Below, piece after piece: positions 9,532-17,754 of a stretch of DNA of 56,917 nucleotides. This DNA comes from Bacillus pinisoli (lineage in GTDB: Bacteria > Bacillota > Bacilli > Bacillales > SA4), in the NCBI RefSeq assembly GCF_023036475.1, contig NZ_JAJQKI010000020.1, positions 1 through 56,917 on the forward strand, read 5' to 3'. The translations under genes and the position numbers were made by a program. Position 1 is the stretch's first letter. Each line of letters opens with the position of its first letter. The notes beneath the pieces were generated by a model, which saw only the letters and a program-made list of their open reading frames with translations, ran no database searches and was not told the origin of the DNA.

Positions 9532-9978
9532 ATGGCAAATGATTTTAATCAAAATGATGAGCTAAAGAATGCAACCAACTTGGATGCAAATCAAGATGAA
9601 CTCAACACGAATGCGCAATCTGTAGATCCATATTCTAGAGAGGAATATGCTGCAGAAGTTGCACCGAATATAGTTGATTTTAATCGTCGTGAACAAGAAA
9701 CGACACGTACAGTAGCTCGTGTAGATGAGGACGCAAATCGAGACCTTACTGCAAGCGAGACTAACGTGGATGATGTAACGGGCGGAAGAGGTATAGGAGG
9801 ACTTGCGCTTGCTTTATCTATTCTTTCGTTATTTGTGATGCCAATAATCTTGGGAGCAGCTGGGATCATCATCGGTTTCATAGCTAGAAGACGTGGTTCA
9901 ACTACATTAGGAGCATGGGCAATTGGTATAGGAGCAGTTTCAATAATTGTTGGTATGTTTGTATTGCCGTTCTTTTAG
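9532..9978 (+). CDS. yqfX: YqfX-like membrane protein (DUF4190-type)
   Basis: The N-terminal 85 residues are acidic, polar and Asn/Asp-rich (NDFNQNDELKNATNLDANQD) with no membrane character. The C-terminal 60 residues contain two hydrophobic segments (LALALSILSLFVMPIILGA and the segment after the Arg-Arg-Arg-Gly turn). This is the DUF4190-type hairpin: two membrane passes joined by a short basic loop (ARRRG). AAGGAAAGCGAGGG lies upstream of the start. It occupies the yqfX position; function is unknown. Confidence 0.72.
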   Translation: MANDFNQNDELKNATNLDANQDELNTNAQSVDPYSREEYAAEVAPNIVDFNRREQETTRTVARVDEDANRDLTASETNVDDVTGGRGIGGLALALSILSLFVMPIILGAAGIIIGFIARRRGSTTLGAWAIGIGAVSIIVGMFVLPFF

Positions 9979-9990
9979 GCAATAAGAGTT

Positions 9991-10023
9991 AAAAAAGCTT
10001 GACACTTATGTGTCAAGCTTTTT
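9991..10023. terminator. Bidirectional terminator between yqfX and ispG
   Basis: AAAAGCTTGACAC pairs perfectly with GTGTCAAGCTTTT round a TTAT loop and is flanked by A and T runs. It overlaps the last codons of ispG. Confidence 0.85.
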
Positions 10024-11101
10024 GCTTTAGTTTTTCTTCTGCGATTTTATCAATTTCTTTCTTTAACTCTTCAACCATTGTTGCTTCAGGTACCTTTCGA
10101 ACAATTTCACCATGACGGAACAAAAGTCCTTCGCCTCTAGCTCCAGCAATACCAATATCGGCTTCTCTTGCTTCTCCAGGTCCATTTACTGCACAGCCTA
10201 AAACAGCAACTTTAATTGGTGCTTTAATGGTTGAGATATATTCTTCTACTTCATTTGCGATACTAATTAAATCGATTTCAATACGTCCGCAAGTAGGGCA
10301 GGAGATAAGTGTGGCAGCATTTGCTGCTAATCCGAAAGATTTAAGTAGTTCTCTAGCTACTTTCACTTCTTCAACCGGATCTGCACTTAAAGAAATACGA
10401 ACTGTATTTCCAATTCCTTTGCTAATAATTGCTCCAAGACCAGCCGCACTTTTTACAGTTCCAGCAAATAAAGTTCCTGACTCAGTTATTCCCAAATGGA
10501 GTGGGTAGTCAAATGCACGGGCAGCTTTTTCATATGCCTCAATGGCTAAATTGACATCAGAGGCCTTCATGGAGACGATAATATCATGAAAATCAAGGTC
10601 CTCTAAAATTTTAATATGGTGAAGGGCACTTTCAACCATCCCGTCTGCAGTAGGGTAGCCATACTTCTCGATAATTCTTTTTTCCAAAGAGCCTGCATTT
10701 ACTCCAATTCGAATTGGGATGCCCTTTGCTTTTGCAGCGTTAACGACTGCTTCTACTTTTTCACGACGACCAATGTTTCCAGGATTAATCCTGATTTTAT
10801 CTGCACCACCCTCAATCGCTTTAAGGGCAAGTTTATAATCAAAATGGATATCAACTACTAAGGGAATATTTATGCGCTTTTTAATTTCAGATATTGCGTT
10901 AGCAGCACGTTCGTCTGGACAAGCTACACGAACAACCTGACATCCAGCTTCCTCTAAACGCAAAATTTCCGCAACCGTTGCTTCCACATCATGAGTTTTT
11001 GTCGTTGTCATACTTTGAATAACGATTTCATTATTACCACCGATTGTTAAATTACCAACCTTAACAGGGCGTGTTTTTGAACGATGTACAATTTCACCCA
11101 T
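10013..11101 (-). CDS. ispG: 4-hydroxy-3-methylbut-2-en-1-yl diphosphate synthase IspG
   Basis: Penultimate enzyme of the MEP isoprenoid pathway; converts MEcPP to HMBPP with a 4Fe-4S cluster. The N-terminal TIM barrel carries [14 protein letters not shown] (near residue 21), [11 protein letters not shown] and [12 protein letters not shown]. The C-terminal cluster domain shows LISCPTCGR (near 265) and [14 protein letters not shown] (near 300), giving the three cysteine ligands plus the conserved Glu. 362 aa is normal. AAAGGAGCG lies upstream of the ATG. It acts directly before IspH, also encoded in this window. Confidence 0.96.
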   Translation of the reverse strand: MGEIVHRSKTRPVKVGNLTIGGNNEIVIQSMTTTKTHDVEATVAEILRLEEAGCQVVRVACPDERAANAISEIKKRINIPLVVDIHFDYKLALKAIEGGADKIRINPGNIGRREKVEAVVNAAKAKGIPIRIGVNAGSLEKRIIEKYGYPTADGMVESALHHIKILEDLDFHDIIVSMKASDVNLAIEAYEKAARAFDYPLHLGITESGTLFAGTVKSAAGLGAIISKGIGNTVRISLSADPVEEVKVARELLKSFGLAANAATLISCPTCGRIEIDLISIANEVEEYISTIKAPIKVAVLGCAVNGPGEAREADIGIAGARGEGLLFRHGEIVRKVPEATMVEELKKEIDKIAEEKLKQKA

Positions 11102-11218
11102 GTCTTTTTATCGCTCCTTTAGGTTATATAGGGCATAACCATTTTTATGCTTAACTTAAATATAAGCCAAATCTATTGTAACAATCTCACTTAAACAAAT
11201 ACAAGTAGTTTGACTATC

Positions 11219-11554
11219 TCATTGTGAATAAAGAGGGACCTTATATTCTTTTCCAATCTGAATTTTCTCTGGTGAGACACCTTCATTTAATGTTTTAAAG
11301 TCAGCTATAACTTTAGAAATTTCTACAGGGAGACTTCCTTTCTGATTTTGTTCAACAAGAGATAATACCGTATCACCAGCTTTGACTTTTACCACTAAAT
11401 AATGATTATTTTTTTCTTTGTTAGTCTCTACTTCTACTTCTTGGGGAGCAAAGGCTGCGCTGACATTTCCAACGGGTAAGGTTCCTTTGCTTACATCATA
11501 ATATATACTATAGCAAACAAGAGCAAGTAATAGTAATACTGAAAGTTGTTTCAT
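11219..11554 (-). CDS. yqfZ: LysM-domain exported protein YqfZ
   Basis: A 111-residue protein with an N-terminal hydrophobic signal or anchor (QLSVLLLLALVCYSIYYDV) and a C-terminal LysM-like domain: VVKVKAGDTVLSLVEQNQ (near 51) through GKEYKVPLY at the end. LysM domains bind peptidoglycan, so the protein probably sits outside the membrane against the wall. Position next to ispG matches yqfZ. Its start is preceded by TAGGTG. Function beyond wall binding is not known. Confidence 0.75.
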   Translation of the reverse strand: MKQLSVLLLLALVCYSIYYDVSKGTLPVGNVSAAFAPQEVEVETNKEKNNHYLVVKVKAGDTVLSLVEQNQKGSLPVEISKVIADFKTLNEGVSPEKIQIGKEYKVPLYSQ

Positions 11555-11696
11555 TCGAACACCTACTTTTCACATAATTACTAATCTATATGGCTTGTCC
11601 TATGAAAATATTCGAATTATTTATTAAAAATAAGGCTTCTAAACAATAATCACTAGGTTTTATAGTATTAGAAGGGAGATTTTTTAGTAATTTAGT

Positions 11697-11727
11697 TTCA
11701 AAAGCAAAAAAATCTTAGAAAAGAGCC
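11697..11727 (-). repeat. Relic of ISL3-like MITE, one end only
   Basis: The stretch ends in CTTAGAAAAGAGCC and matches, with a few substitutions, the reverse complement of the 'L' end of the complete element at 22188-22351. No opposite end and no matching 8-bp flank were found, so this looks like a decayed or truncated copy. It lies in the gap between yqfZ and the NfeD-like gene. Confidence 0.5.
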
Positions 11728-11803
11728 TTGCAGATAGAAACTTTTTTACCAAAGGAAACGTATATATTGTTAACCTTGTGTTAAATAGAAGGAGAGTGAT
11801 CAT

Positions 11804-12436
11804 GTGGATTTCTTATTTATTCCCTCGGTGGGTTTCTTGATTTTACTACTTGCTACTTTATTGTTGGCAGGAGAAATGCTTGTCAAAGCAAAAGGTGTAT
11901 TTGGAGTTATAGGATTAGTGTTCATTGCTAGTTATTTTACAGTTCACAATACGGGTGACAATTTTATCTTCATATTATCACTATATGTTGCCGGGCTTTT
12001 ATTCGTATTTATTGACGGGAAATTTATTAATGATGGAACTCTGGCAGTAGTCGGGATTATTCTGATGGTTATTTCTGTTGTGATCCCCGCACCAACTATT
12101 CTATATGGAGTGCTTTCTGGTTTTGGTTTAATTGTAGGAGCTTTATTATCACCTTTATTTTTGAAAGTACTTCCAAGTAGAGAGATGTGGTCAAAAATTG
12201 CTTTGAAGGACCGATTAACGTCAGAACAAGGTTATAATTCTGTTAGCGCAGACTATGTCAGTTTAATTGGGAAGAATGGAATAACCGTTACACCTTTTCG
12301 TCCAGTTGGAACAATTGATATAGACGGGAAGCATTACAGTGCTATTTCGGATGGAGAATGGATAGAGAGTGAAGTGAAAGTAGAAGTAATGAAAGTAGAG
12401 GGAACAAGGATTGTCATTAAAAGGGTTGGAGAGTAA
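11804..12436 (+). CDS. Short NfeD-like membrane protein
   Basis: About five membrane helices cover residues 5-130 (for example FLILLLATLLLAGEMLV, FIFILSLYVAGLLFVF). A soluble C-terminal domain from about 150 follows, with LIGKNGITVTPFRPVGTIDI and DGEWIESEVKVEVMKVEGTRIVI. That is the OB-fold of NfeD, a partner of flotillin-type membrane proteins. It lacks the N-terminal ClpP-like protease domain of long NfeD proteins. The start is GTG with AAGGAGAG about eight bases upstream; an overlapping ATG two bases earlier is out of frame. No flotillin gene is adjacent, so the partner, if any, is elsewhere. Confidence 0.75.
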   Translation: MDFLFIPSVGFLILLLATLLLAGEMLVKAKGVFGVIGLVFIASYFTVHNTGDNFIFILSLYVAGLLFVFIDGKFINDGTLAVVGIILMVISVVIPAPTILYGVLSGFGLIVGALLSPLFLKVLPSREMWSKIALKDRLTSEQGYNSVSADYVSLIGKNGITVTPFRPVGTIDIDGKHYSAISDGEWIESEVKVEVMKVEGTRIVIKRVGE

Positions 12437-12449
12437 CTCTCAACCCTTT
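12421..12449. terminator. Terminator hairpin shared by NfeD-like gene and arsR-like gene
   Basis: AAGGGTTG-GAGAG pairs with CTCTC-AACCCTT round a three-base loop (TAA, the NfeD stop codon). It covers the ends of both convergent genes. T-runs are short, so efficiency is uncertain. Confidence 0.6.
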
Positions 12450-12828
12450 AACAGCAATTTTCATCCGTTTCGGATACTTGCCCATGCAAGACTTGTTTGG
12501 AGGCCTTTGGAACAGGTCTAAATAAACAACAAAGCTCTTCAGACAACAAATGATTTACTTCTTGCTGATTAAGGCTATAGTAACTCCATGTACCTTCTGT
12601 TTTTTTGTGAATAATATTAGCATCCAGCAGAATTTTCAAGTGGTAGGACAATTTAGATTGAGGCATCTCAATATACTCAGTCATATCACAAACACACACA
12701 GAACCTTTTTCGGTTAAGATATTCATAATTTGAAGTCTTTTCTGGTCAGCTAGAGCTTTAAACTGTTTTTCATACTTTTCAAACAGAGATTGTTTTGAAA
12801 GATCATGAACAGGTATTTCCTTCATCAT
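12448..12828 (-). CDS. ArsR/SmtB-family metalloregulator (As/Sb-type site)
   Basis: A winged-helix repressor of about 126 aa. The recognition region is MPQSKLSYHLKILLDANI and the wing is GTWSYYSLN. The sensor helix carries CVCDM near residue 47, the CVC(D/E) thiolate motif of As(III)/Sb(III)-responsive ArsR proteins. Two further cysteine pairs (ELCCLF and the C-terminal ENCC) could add ligands. ATGs at 12828 and 12825 are both possible starts, five or eight bases after AGGAG; the upstream GTG overlaps that site. It has its own promoter and operator but no arsenite pump or reductase gene beside it. Confidence 0.82.
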   Translation of the reverse strand: MMKEIPVHDLSKQSLFEKYEKQFKALADQKRLQIMNILTEKGSVCVCDMTEYIEMPQSKLSYHLKILLDANIIHKKTEGTWSYYSLNQQEVNHLLSEELCCLFRPVPKASKQVLHGQVSETDENCC

Positions 12829-12838
12829 TCTCACTCCT

Positions 12839-12893
12839 AAATCAAAAATAATTGATTTAAATTAATTATAAAATAGTTGGGATTTTCACACAA
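12839..12893 (-). promoter_or_regulatory. arsR-like promoter and autoregulatory operator
   Basis: On the minus strand TTGTGT (12893-12888), a 17-base spacer and a perfect TATAAT (12870-12865) form the promoter. Immediately downstream lies AAATCA-N8-TGATTT (12839-12858), a 6-8-6 inverted repeat of the TCAA/TTGA type used by ArsR-family repressors. It ends just before the ribosome binding site. Binding there would block the gene's own transcription. Confidence 0.65.
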
Positions 12894-12906
12894 GTGGCAA
12901 CTAAAC

Positions 12907-12936
12907 GAAAAAAGCCTCCTCAATAAGGAGACTTGA
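12907..12936 (-). terminator. Terminator after yqgB
   Basis: Read on the minus strand, AGTCTCCT and AGGAGGCT pair across a TATTG loop, with one mismatch, and a run of six T's follows. It lies directly beyond the yqgB stop codon. Confidence 0.7.
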
Positions 12937-12937
12937 C

Positions 12938-13702
12938 TTACTTTTTAACTGGTATTTCTTTCAGTGAAAGGTACAATATGGATAACGTAACAAACCAGTA
13001 TACAAAATATGGGGCAATAACGTTGACCTTAAAGAGGTCCATGGCCATTAAAAAAGTTACTGCTAAAGTAATACTATAAGCACTTAACACCCAGAGTCGT
13101 CGGTATTCAATCGTTTTCTTAGCCATACTAGATAATGTTAGACCGAACAGGGCAAATATAGATATTTCCAAGAATTTTATGCCGGCCGAGAATAAATAAG
13201 AAGCTAAGATGATTAAACTCAGTAAGATCGGAAGGATATCAGAAAAAGTATCCATATATTCTGTTAAAGTTTCTTTCGTTAAGATTAGATCACCAAGCAT
13301 TTCATACTGTAATGCTTGTGTATAATTATTAGAGTGATAGGCAATTTCGGTTGAAAAGAAGCCAATACTGTTTGAATACTTGTCTAATTCATCAGCTGTC
13401 CATTCTCCAGTCGGATCAAATAACACATACGTTCCGTTTACATTGTAAACGGTGGGTTCTTGGACAGGTGAACTTAATTTATGATCTTTTATAGTGAAGG
13501 ACGGTAAAGTTGTATCAATAATTTCATCAAAGTCGTTCACGGCCTTTACAATATCTATACTGTTATAAATTGAAGAAGGTATGATTGACAAGAGTGTCAA
13601 AACAAAAACGTATAATATGGTTTTGCCAATGCCTTGAAAACGAAACCTAGCAATATCCTTTGGTGAATACAAACTTTTTGTCCACTGTTGTATGATGTTC
13701 AT
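12938..13702 (-). CDS. yqgB: DUF1189 membrane protein YqgB
   Basis: 254 aa with one membrane helix near residues 27-45 (TILYVFVLTLLSIIPS). An extracytoplasmic domain of about 100 residues follows, with TYVLFDPTGEWTADELD. Three or four C-terminal helices lie between about 155 and 245. That layout is the DUF1189 family, and the site next to yqgC and sodA matches B. subtilis yqgB. Function is unknown; the polar middle domain probably faces outward. AGGAGGAGC precedes the ATG. Confidence 0.8.
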   Translation of the reverse strand: MNIIQQWTKSLYSPKDIARFRFQGIGKTILYVFVLTLLSIIPSSIYNSIDIVKAVNDFDEIIDTTLPSFTIKDHKLSSPVQEPTVYNVNGTYVLFDPTGEWTADELDKYSNSIGFFSTEIAYHSNNYTQALQYEMLGDLILTKETLTEYMDTFSDILPILLSLIILASYLFSAGIKFLEISIFALFGLTLSSMAKKTIEYRRLWVLSAYSITLAVTFLMAMDLFKVNVIAPYFVYWFVTLSILYLSLKEIPVKK

Positions 13703-13780
13703 TTATTGCTCCTCCTTTAATCTACATCATACATTTTAACGGAGCATATCTTCATTAACAAGAAATTAGGAGGTCATCGT

Positions 13781-14263
13781 ATGGAATATTTTTATTGGTC
13801 CCTTATTATTGTTCTTTTCATTGGTTCTTTTGTTGGTTTAATTTTTCCCATTATACCAAGCGTCTTATTTATTGGGGCAGGTTTTGTCTTATATGGATTT
13901 TTCTTTACATTTGAAGGATTAGGATTATGGTTTTGGGTCTTTCAGGTTTTATTGATCATCCTATTATTTGTGGCTGATTATGTAGGTAATCTTATTGGAG
14001 TAAAAAAATTCGGAGGTTCAAAGGCAGCAGGCTGGGGAAGTACCATTGGGTTGTTAGTAGGGCCATTTATTATTCCATTTGCAGGAATTTTACTAGGCCC
14101 ATTTATTGGGGCGATCCTAGCAGAGTTATTGATAGAGCGGAAAGGCTTTACGCAAGCAGTAAAGGTTGGAGCGGGATCAGTAATTGGTTTCCTAAGCAGT
14201 ACCCTTGCTAAATTTATCATTCAAGTAATCATGCTTGTATATTTTTTTATTGTGGTACTGTAA
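13781..14263 (+). CDS. yqgC: DUF456 membrane protein YqgC
   Basis: 160 aa, almost entirely hydrophobic, with glycine-rich segments (AAGWGSTIGLLVGPFI, GAGSVIGFLSSTLAKF) and about four or five membrane helices. This matches the DUF456 family and the yqgC position, divergent from yqgB and ahead of sodA. AGGAGG lies seven bases before the ATG. DUF456 has a glycine-zipper-like repeat that may pack helices; no biochemical role is established. Confidence 0.82.
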   Translation: MEYFYWSLIIVLFIGSFVGLIFPIIPSVLFIGAGFVLYGFFFTFEGLGLWFWVFQVLLIILLFVADYVGNLIGVKKFGGSKAAGWGSTIGLLVGPFIIPFAGILLGPFIGAILAELLIERKGFTQAVKVGAGSVIGFLSSTLAKFIIQVIMLVYFFIVVL

Positions 14264-14313
14264 CATCTTAAATTAAATAATGGACATAATAGTTACGGTG
14301 TTGAACTTATTAT

Positions 14314-14342
14314 TTGATACAAGCGGATTAATTTGGTAATCT
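14314..14342 (+). promoter_or_regulatory. Probable sodA promoter
   Basis: TTGATA (14314-14319) and TAATCT (14337-14342) are separated by 17 bases and lie 57 bases before the sodA start. This is the best match to the vegetative consensus in the gap; no PerR-type box is obvious. Confidence 0.45.
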
Positions 14343-14398
14343 AGATTCAAGCTGAGCATTTTAAAATGTTCAATATACATATCTTAGGAGGAATTACT

Positions 14399-15010
14399 AT
14401 GGCTAAATTTGAATTACCTGAATTACCTTACGCATATGATGCTCTTGAGCCACATATCGACAAGGAAACAATGAACATCCACCACACTAAGCACCATAAC
14501 ACTTATGTAACAAACGTTAATAATGCTCTAGAAGGAAACGAAGAGCTTTTAAGCAAGAGTGTTGAAGAGCTTGTTTCTAATTTAGATGCAGTTCCTGAGA
14601 ATGTACGTACTGCTGTTCGTAACAACGGTGGTGGACATGCAAACCATAGCTTGTTCTGGACAATTCTGTCTCCAAATGGTGGCGGAGAGCCTACTGGCGA
14701 ACTAGCTGATGCAATTAATGCTAAGTTTGGTAGCCTTGATGAGTTTAAGGCAGCTTTCGCACAAGCAGCAGCTACACGTTTTGGATCAGGTTGGGCTTGG
14801 CTAGTTGTTAACAACGGTGAGCTAGAAGTAACAAGCACACCAAATCAAGATTCTCCATTAATGGAAGGTAAAACTCCTGTTCTTGGCTTAGACGTATGGG
14901 AGCATGCTTACTACCTAAACTACCAAAACCGTCGCCCTGACTACATTTCTGCATTCTGGAATGTTGTTAACTGGGATGAGGTTTCTAAGAGATATACTGC
15001 AGCTAAGTAA
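14399..15010 (+). CDS. sodA: Superoxide dismutase [Mn/Fe]
   Basis: Cytosolic enzyme converting superoxide to oxygen and hydrogen peroxide. The metal ligands sit in [11 protein letters not shown] (N-terminal His), GHANHSLFW (second His) and [11 protein letters not shown] (Asp and His). GSGWAWLVV and the C-terminal [14 protein letters not shown] complete the fold. The ATG at 14399 is chosen because AGGAGG lies seven bases upstream and the protein then starts [18 protein letters not shown], as in relatives; it is 203 aa. Manganese use is inferred from the Bacillus family. A strong terminator follows. Confidence 0.97.
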   Translation: MAKFELPELPYAYDALEPHIDKETMNIHHTKHHNTYVTNVNNALEGNEELLSKSVEELVSNLDAVPENVRTAVRNNGGGHANHSLFWTILSPNGGGEPTGELADAINAKFGSLDEFKAAFAQAAATRFGSGWAWLVVNNGELEVTSTPNQDSPLMEGKTPVLGLDVWEHAYYLNYQNRRPDYISAFWNVVNWDEVSKRYTAAK

Positions 15011-15017
15011 TGCTGAT

Positions 15018-15049
15018 AAAACGACACACATGGGTGTGTCGTTTTTTTA
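15018..15049 (+). terminator. Intrinsic terminator after sodA
   Basis: AACGACACAC and GTGTGTCGTT pair across an ATGG loop and run into seven T's. Confidence 0.9.
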
Positions 15050-15150
15050 GTCTACAGATTGCCTAATGGAAACATTAGCTAATTCCTCTTTTACATATCT
15101 GACTCCCTTCTGAGAGAAAATAGTAAACATACAAAAAGGGGAGAAAGGAT

Positions 15151-16440
15151 ATGAAATTAAAAAAGGTTATAGGTGATGTAGAGGTCAACAAAGATTTAAT
15201 CCTACTATTAACAATAGGCGGATTGTATGCGCTTAGCATTGCTTTATCTAATACATTTGTAAATGTTTATCTGTGGAAACAATCTGGTCAGTTTTTAGAC
15301 ATAGGCATTTACAATTTATCGATTGTTACTCTCCAACCGCTTACTTTCATTTTGGCTGGTAGGTGGGCTAAAAAAATAGATCGGGTCATTGTTTTAAGGT
15401 TAGGGGTGTCATCACTTGCTCTATTCTTTTTAACCGTTCTTTTTATTGGAGACCGTGCTTCTGAGTTTCTCGTACTGTTAGGTGGGATTCTTGGTATTGG
15501 TTATGGTTTTTACTGGCTTGCGTTTAACGTGTTAACATTTGAAATTACAGAGCCAGAAACACGGGATTTCTTTAATGGATTTTTAGGCCTCCTTAGCTCG
15601 TTTGCTGGTATGATAGGTCCTATCTTAGCAGGATTTATCATATCTAATATGAAAAAGTTTACGGGATATTCGGTTATTTTTACAATATCACTCATATTAT
15701 TCTCAGGCGCAGTAGTACTAAGCTTGTTTCTCAAAAGAAGACCTGCACAAGGAAACTTTGAATTTATACGGATCATAAAAGAACGATCAAACAACCGGAA
15801 TTGGAGGATGGTAACAAACGCTAACTTTTTTCAAGGTCTAAGAGAAGGAACGTTTATCTTCATGATCTCTGTATTTGTATTTATTACAACAAACAGTGAA
15901 CTAGCCTTGGGGAAATTTGGTTTAGTAAATTCGGTTGTTGCCTTTTTTGGTTACTACATTATCACCAGAACGATAAAAGAAAAGCATCGGAAAAAGTCAA
16001 TTCTTATTGGTGGATTATTATTATATGCTGCCATTTTCCTCATCGTCTTTGACTTATCCTACACACGATTAATCATATATGCAGTGGTGATTGCAATTGC
16101 GTATCCTTTACTGTTGGTACCCTATATGTCATTAAGTTATGATGTAATTGGACAAGGGTGGAACGCTGCTAAGATGAGGATTGAATATATTGTTGTAAGA
16201 GAGTTGTTCCTCAATATGGGAAGGTTTGTTTCCATCTTAACTTTTCTTTTTAGTATTACGTTTTTCGATGAAGAAAAGAGTATACCAGTTCTACTTTGTA
16301 TACTAGGGGCTGGTCATGCCATGATATATTTCTTTATCAGGCATGTTGATATTAAAAGGGAAGATCGAGATAAATCAACCTATAAGTCAACCATTTCCGA
16401 ACGGAAATTAGCAGACGGAGAAGGTGGTTCGACGGTATAA
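15151..16440 (+). CDS. yqgE: Major facilitator superfamily transporter YqgE
   Basis: 429 aa with about twelve hydrophobic helices and the usual MFS loop with AGRWAKKIDRVIVLRLG near residues 70-86 (helix 2-3 motif). A soluble C-terminal tail of about 30 polar residues (KREDRDKSTYKSTISERK) follows the last helix. Place between sodA and the phosphate genes matches YqgE. The transported compound is not known. In B. subtilis pbpA stands between yqgE and pstS; it is missing here. Confidence 0.8.
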   Translation: MKLKKVIGDVEVNKDLILLLTIGGLYALSIALSNTFVNVYLWKQSGQFLDIGIYNLSIVTLQPLTFILAGRWAKKIDRVIVLRLGVSSLALFFLTVLFIGDRASEFLVLLGGILGIGYGFYWLAFNVLTFEITEPETRDFFNGFLGLLSSFAGMIGPILAGFIISNMKKFTGYSVIFTISLILFSGAVVLSLFLKRRPAQGNFEFIRIIKERSNNRNWRMVTNANFFQGLREGTFIFMISVFVFITTNSELALGKFGLVNSVVAFFGYYIITRTIKEKHRKKSILIGGLLLYAAIFLIVFDLSYTRLIIYAVVIAIAYPLLLVPYMSLSYDVIGQGWNAAKMRIEYIVVRELFLNMGRFVSILTFLFSITFFDEEKSIPVLLCILGAGHAMIYFFIRHVDIKREDRDKSTYKSTISERKLADGEGGSTV

Positions 16441-16468
16441 AAATTGGCACCTCGGTGTCAATTTTTTT
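16440..16468 (+). terminator. Intrinsic terminator after yqgE
   Basis: AAAATTGGCACC and GGTGTCAATTTT pair with one mismatch across a two-base loop and run into seven T's. It begins at the last base of the yqgE stop codon. Confidence 0.85.
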
Positions 16469-16540
16469 AATGTTTGAATCAAAAGGTTGATGCTAACAAA
16501 TACTACTTGTACCAACTTGTATTGATCATAGCCTACAATT

Positions 16541-16602
16541 TTCCACACAAATTTACAAAACCTTTACAATTCATTAAAACAAGATTAATACAATAGTACT
16601 AT
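16541..16602 (+). promoter_or_regulatory. PhoP-box array and -10 of the pst operon
   Basis: Five consecutive 11-base units start with TT(C/T/A)(C/A)(A/C)(C/A)A-type hexamers: TTCCACACAAA, TTTACAAAACC, TTTACAATTCA, TTAAAACAAGA and TTAATACAATA (16541-16595). They match the TT(A/T/C)ACA-N4-6 direct repeats bound by PhoP in Bacillus, with exact helical phasing. TACTAT at 16597-16602 is a likely -10. Expression of pstS and the genes behind it should therefore rise on phosphate starvation. Confidence 0.8.
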
Positions 16603-16653
16603 TCTTATAACTGTAGGACAAAACAAACCAAACTCTTTAGGGGGAATTACGGA

Positions 16654-17628
16654 ATGAAGAGCTTAAAAAGCTTACTTTTACTTTTAGTAGTAGGAACATT
16701 AATGGCATTTGCTACAGCATGTGGCGGAGGTACTGAAGAAGGTGCTGAAGGTGAAGCTGGGTCTGAAAACGCTGAATTAGAAGGCAGTGTCGTAATTGAT
16801 GGTTCAGGTACTGTATATCCTTTCATGGCTAAAATGGCTGAGGACTATATGACTAATGAACAAGAAGGTGTTTCTGTAGAAGTAAGTCGTGCTGGTACAA
16901 GTGCTGGTTTTAAAAAGTTCTTAGTGGCTGAAGGTGGAACTGATTTTAACAACGCATCTCGTCACATTAAAGAAGAAGAACAAGCTACAGCTGATGAGCT
17001 TGGACTTGAAGTGAAAGAATTAAAAGTAGCTTTAGACGGTATTACAATGGTAATTAACAAAGATAACACGTGGGCTACAGATCTAACTGAGCAAGAAGTT
17101 AAGGATATCTTTTTAGCTAGCGCTGGTAAGAAGTTATGGTCTGATGTTCGTGCTGACTTCCCAGCTGAAGAAATCAAGACTTATGGTCCAAACGAAAACC
17201 ACGGTACTTATGAGTTCTTCTTTGAAAAAATCCTTGAAGAGCAAGACTTAGTCCAAGGTATTAACTTACAACAAGATTACTCTACATTAGTAAATCTTGT
17301 TTCAGAAGACAAAAATGCGATTGCTTTCTTTGGATATGGATATTATGTAAATAACCAAGATAAATTAACTGCTGTAAATGTTGACTTTGGTAATGGTCCA
17401 ATTGAACCATCTCTTGATACAATTAAAGAAGATGGAGCATATGCTAACTTCACACGTCCAGTATACACATACCTAAATGTAGCTAATGCAAAGCAAAAAC
17501 CACAAGTTTTAGACTATGCGATCTACTCTATGAAGAATGCTGCTGAAGTTGCGGCTGCTACTGGATTTGCACCATTAACTGATGCAGAACTAGAAGCTTC
17601 TGTTGCAGAATTAGAAGCATTGAAATAA
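16654..17628 (+). CDS. pstS: Phosphate-binding lipoprotein PstS
   Basis: Extracellular phosphate receptor of the PstSCAB importer. A lipoprotein signal ends in FATAC with the lipidated Cys at residue 23, followed by an acidic linker rich in Gly and Glu. The binding domain shows VVIDGSGTVYPFM (near 46), VSRAGTSAGFKKF (near 75) and GPNENHGTYEFF (near 180), which form the phosphate-binding pocket of the PstS family. 324 aa is normal. TAGGGGG precedes the ATG. It sits behind the PhoP boxes and is separated from pstC by a stable stem-loop, which usually lets pstS mRNA outlast the rest. Confidence 0.95.
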   Translation: MKSLKSLLLLLVVGTLMAFATACGGGTEEGAEGEAGSENAELEGSVVIDGSGTVYPFMAKMAEDYMTNEQEGVSVEVSRAGTSAGFKKFLVAEGGTDFNNASRHIKEEEQATADELGLEVKELKVALDGITMVINKDNTWATDLTEQEVKDIFLASAGKKLWSDVRADFPAEEIKTYGPNENHGTYEFFFEKILEEQDLVQGINLQQDYSTLVNLVSEDKNAIAFFGYGYYVNNQDKLTAVNVDFGNGPIEPSLDTIKEDGAYANFTRPVYTYLNVANAKQKPQVLDYAIYSMKNAAEVAAATGFAPLTDAELEASVAELEALK

Positions 17629-17650
17629 TCCGTTAGTATTGAATAGGTAA

Positions 17651-17686
17651 AGAAGATGAGAACTCATTGTAGCTTCTCATCTTCTT
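17651..17686 (+). terminator. pstS-pstC intergenic stem-loop (leaky terminator or 3' stabiliser)
   Basis: GAAGATGAGAA and TTCTCATCTTC form a perfect 11-bp stem with an 11-base loop, with only a weak T tract. It probably protects or partly terminates the pstS transcript so that the binding protein is made in excess of the permease. Confidence 0.65.
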
Positions 17687-17754
17687 AGCTGTTTACTTAT
17701 AGTAATAAATGTCCTTACATATGAGATATGGTAAAGGATGAAAGGGGCTTTAAA

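Noticed and set aside
11581..11660. GGCTTCTAAACAATAATC near 11633 as the missing end of the relic at 11697-11727
   Set aside because: Only GGCT and scattered bases agree with an R end, and the 8-bp flanks differ.
16541..16595. Regular 11-base repeats that might suggest a CRISPR or satellite
   Set aside because: Units are only 11 bases with TTnACA cores, no spacers, and directly precede pstS; PhoP boxes explain them.
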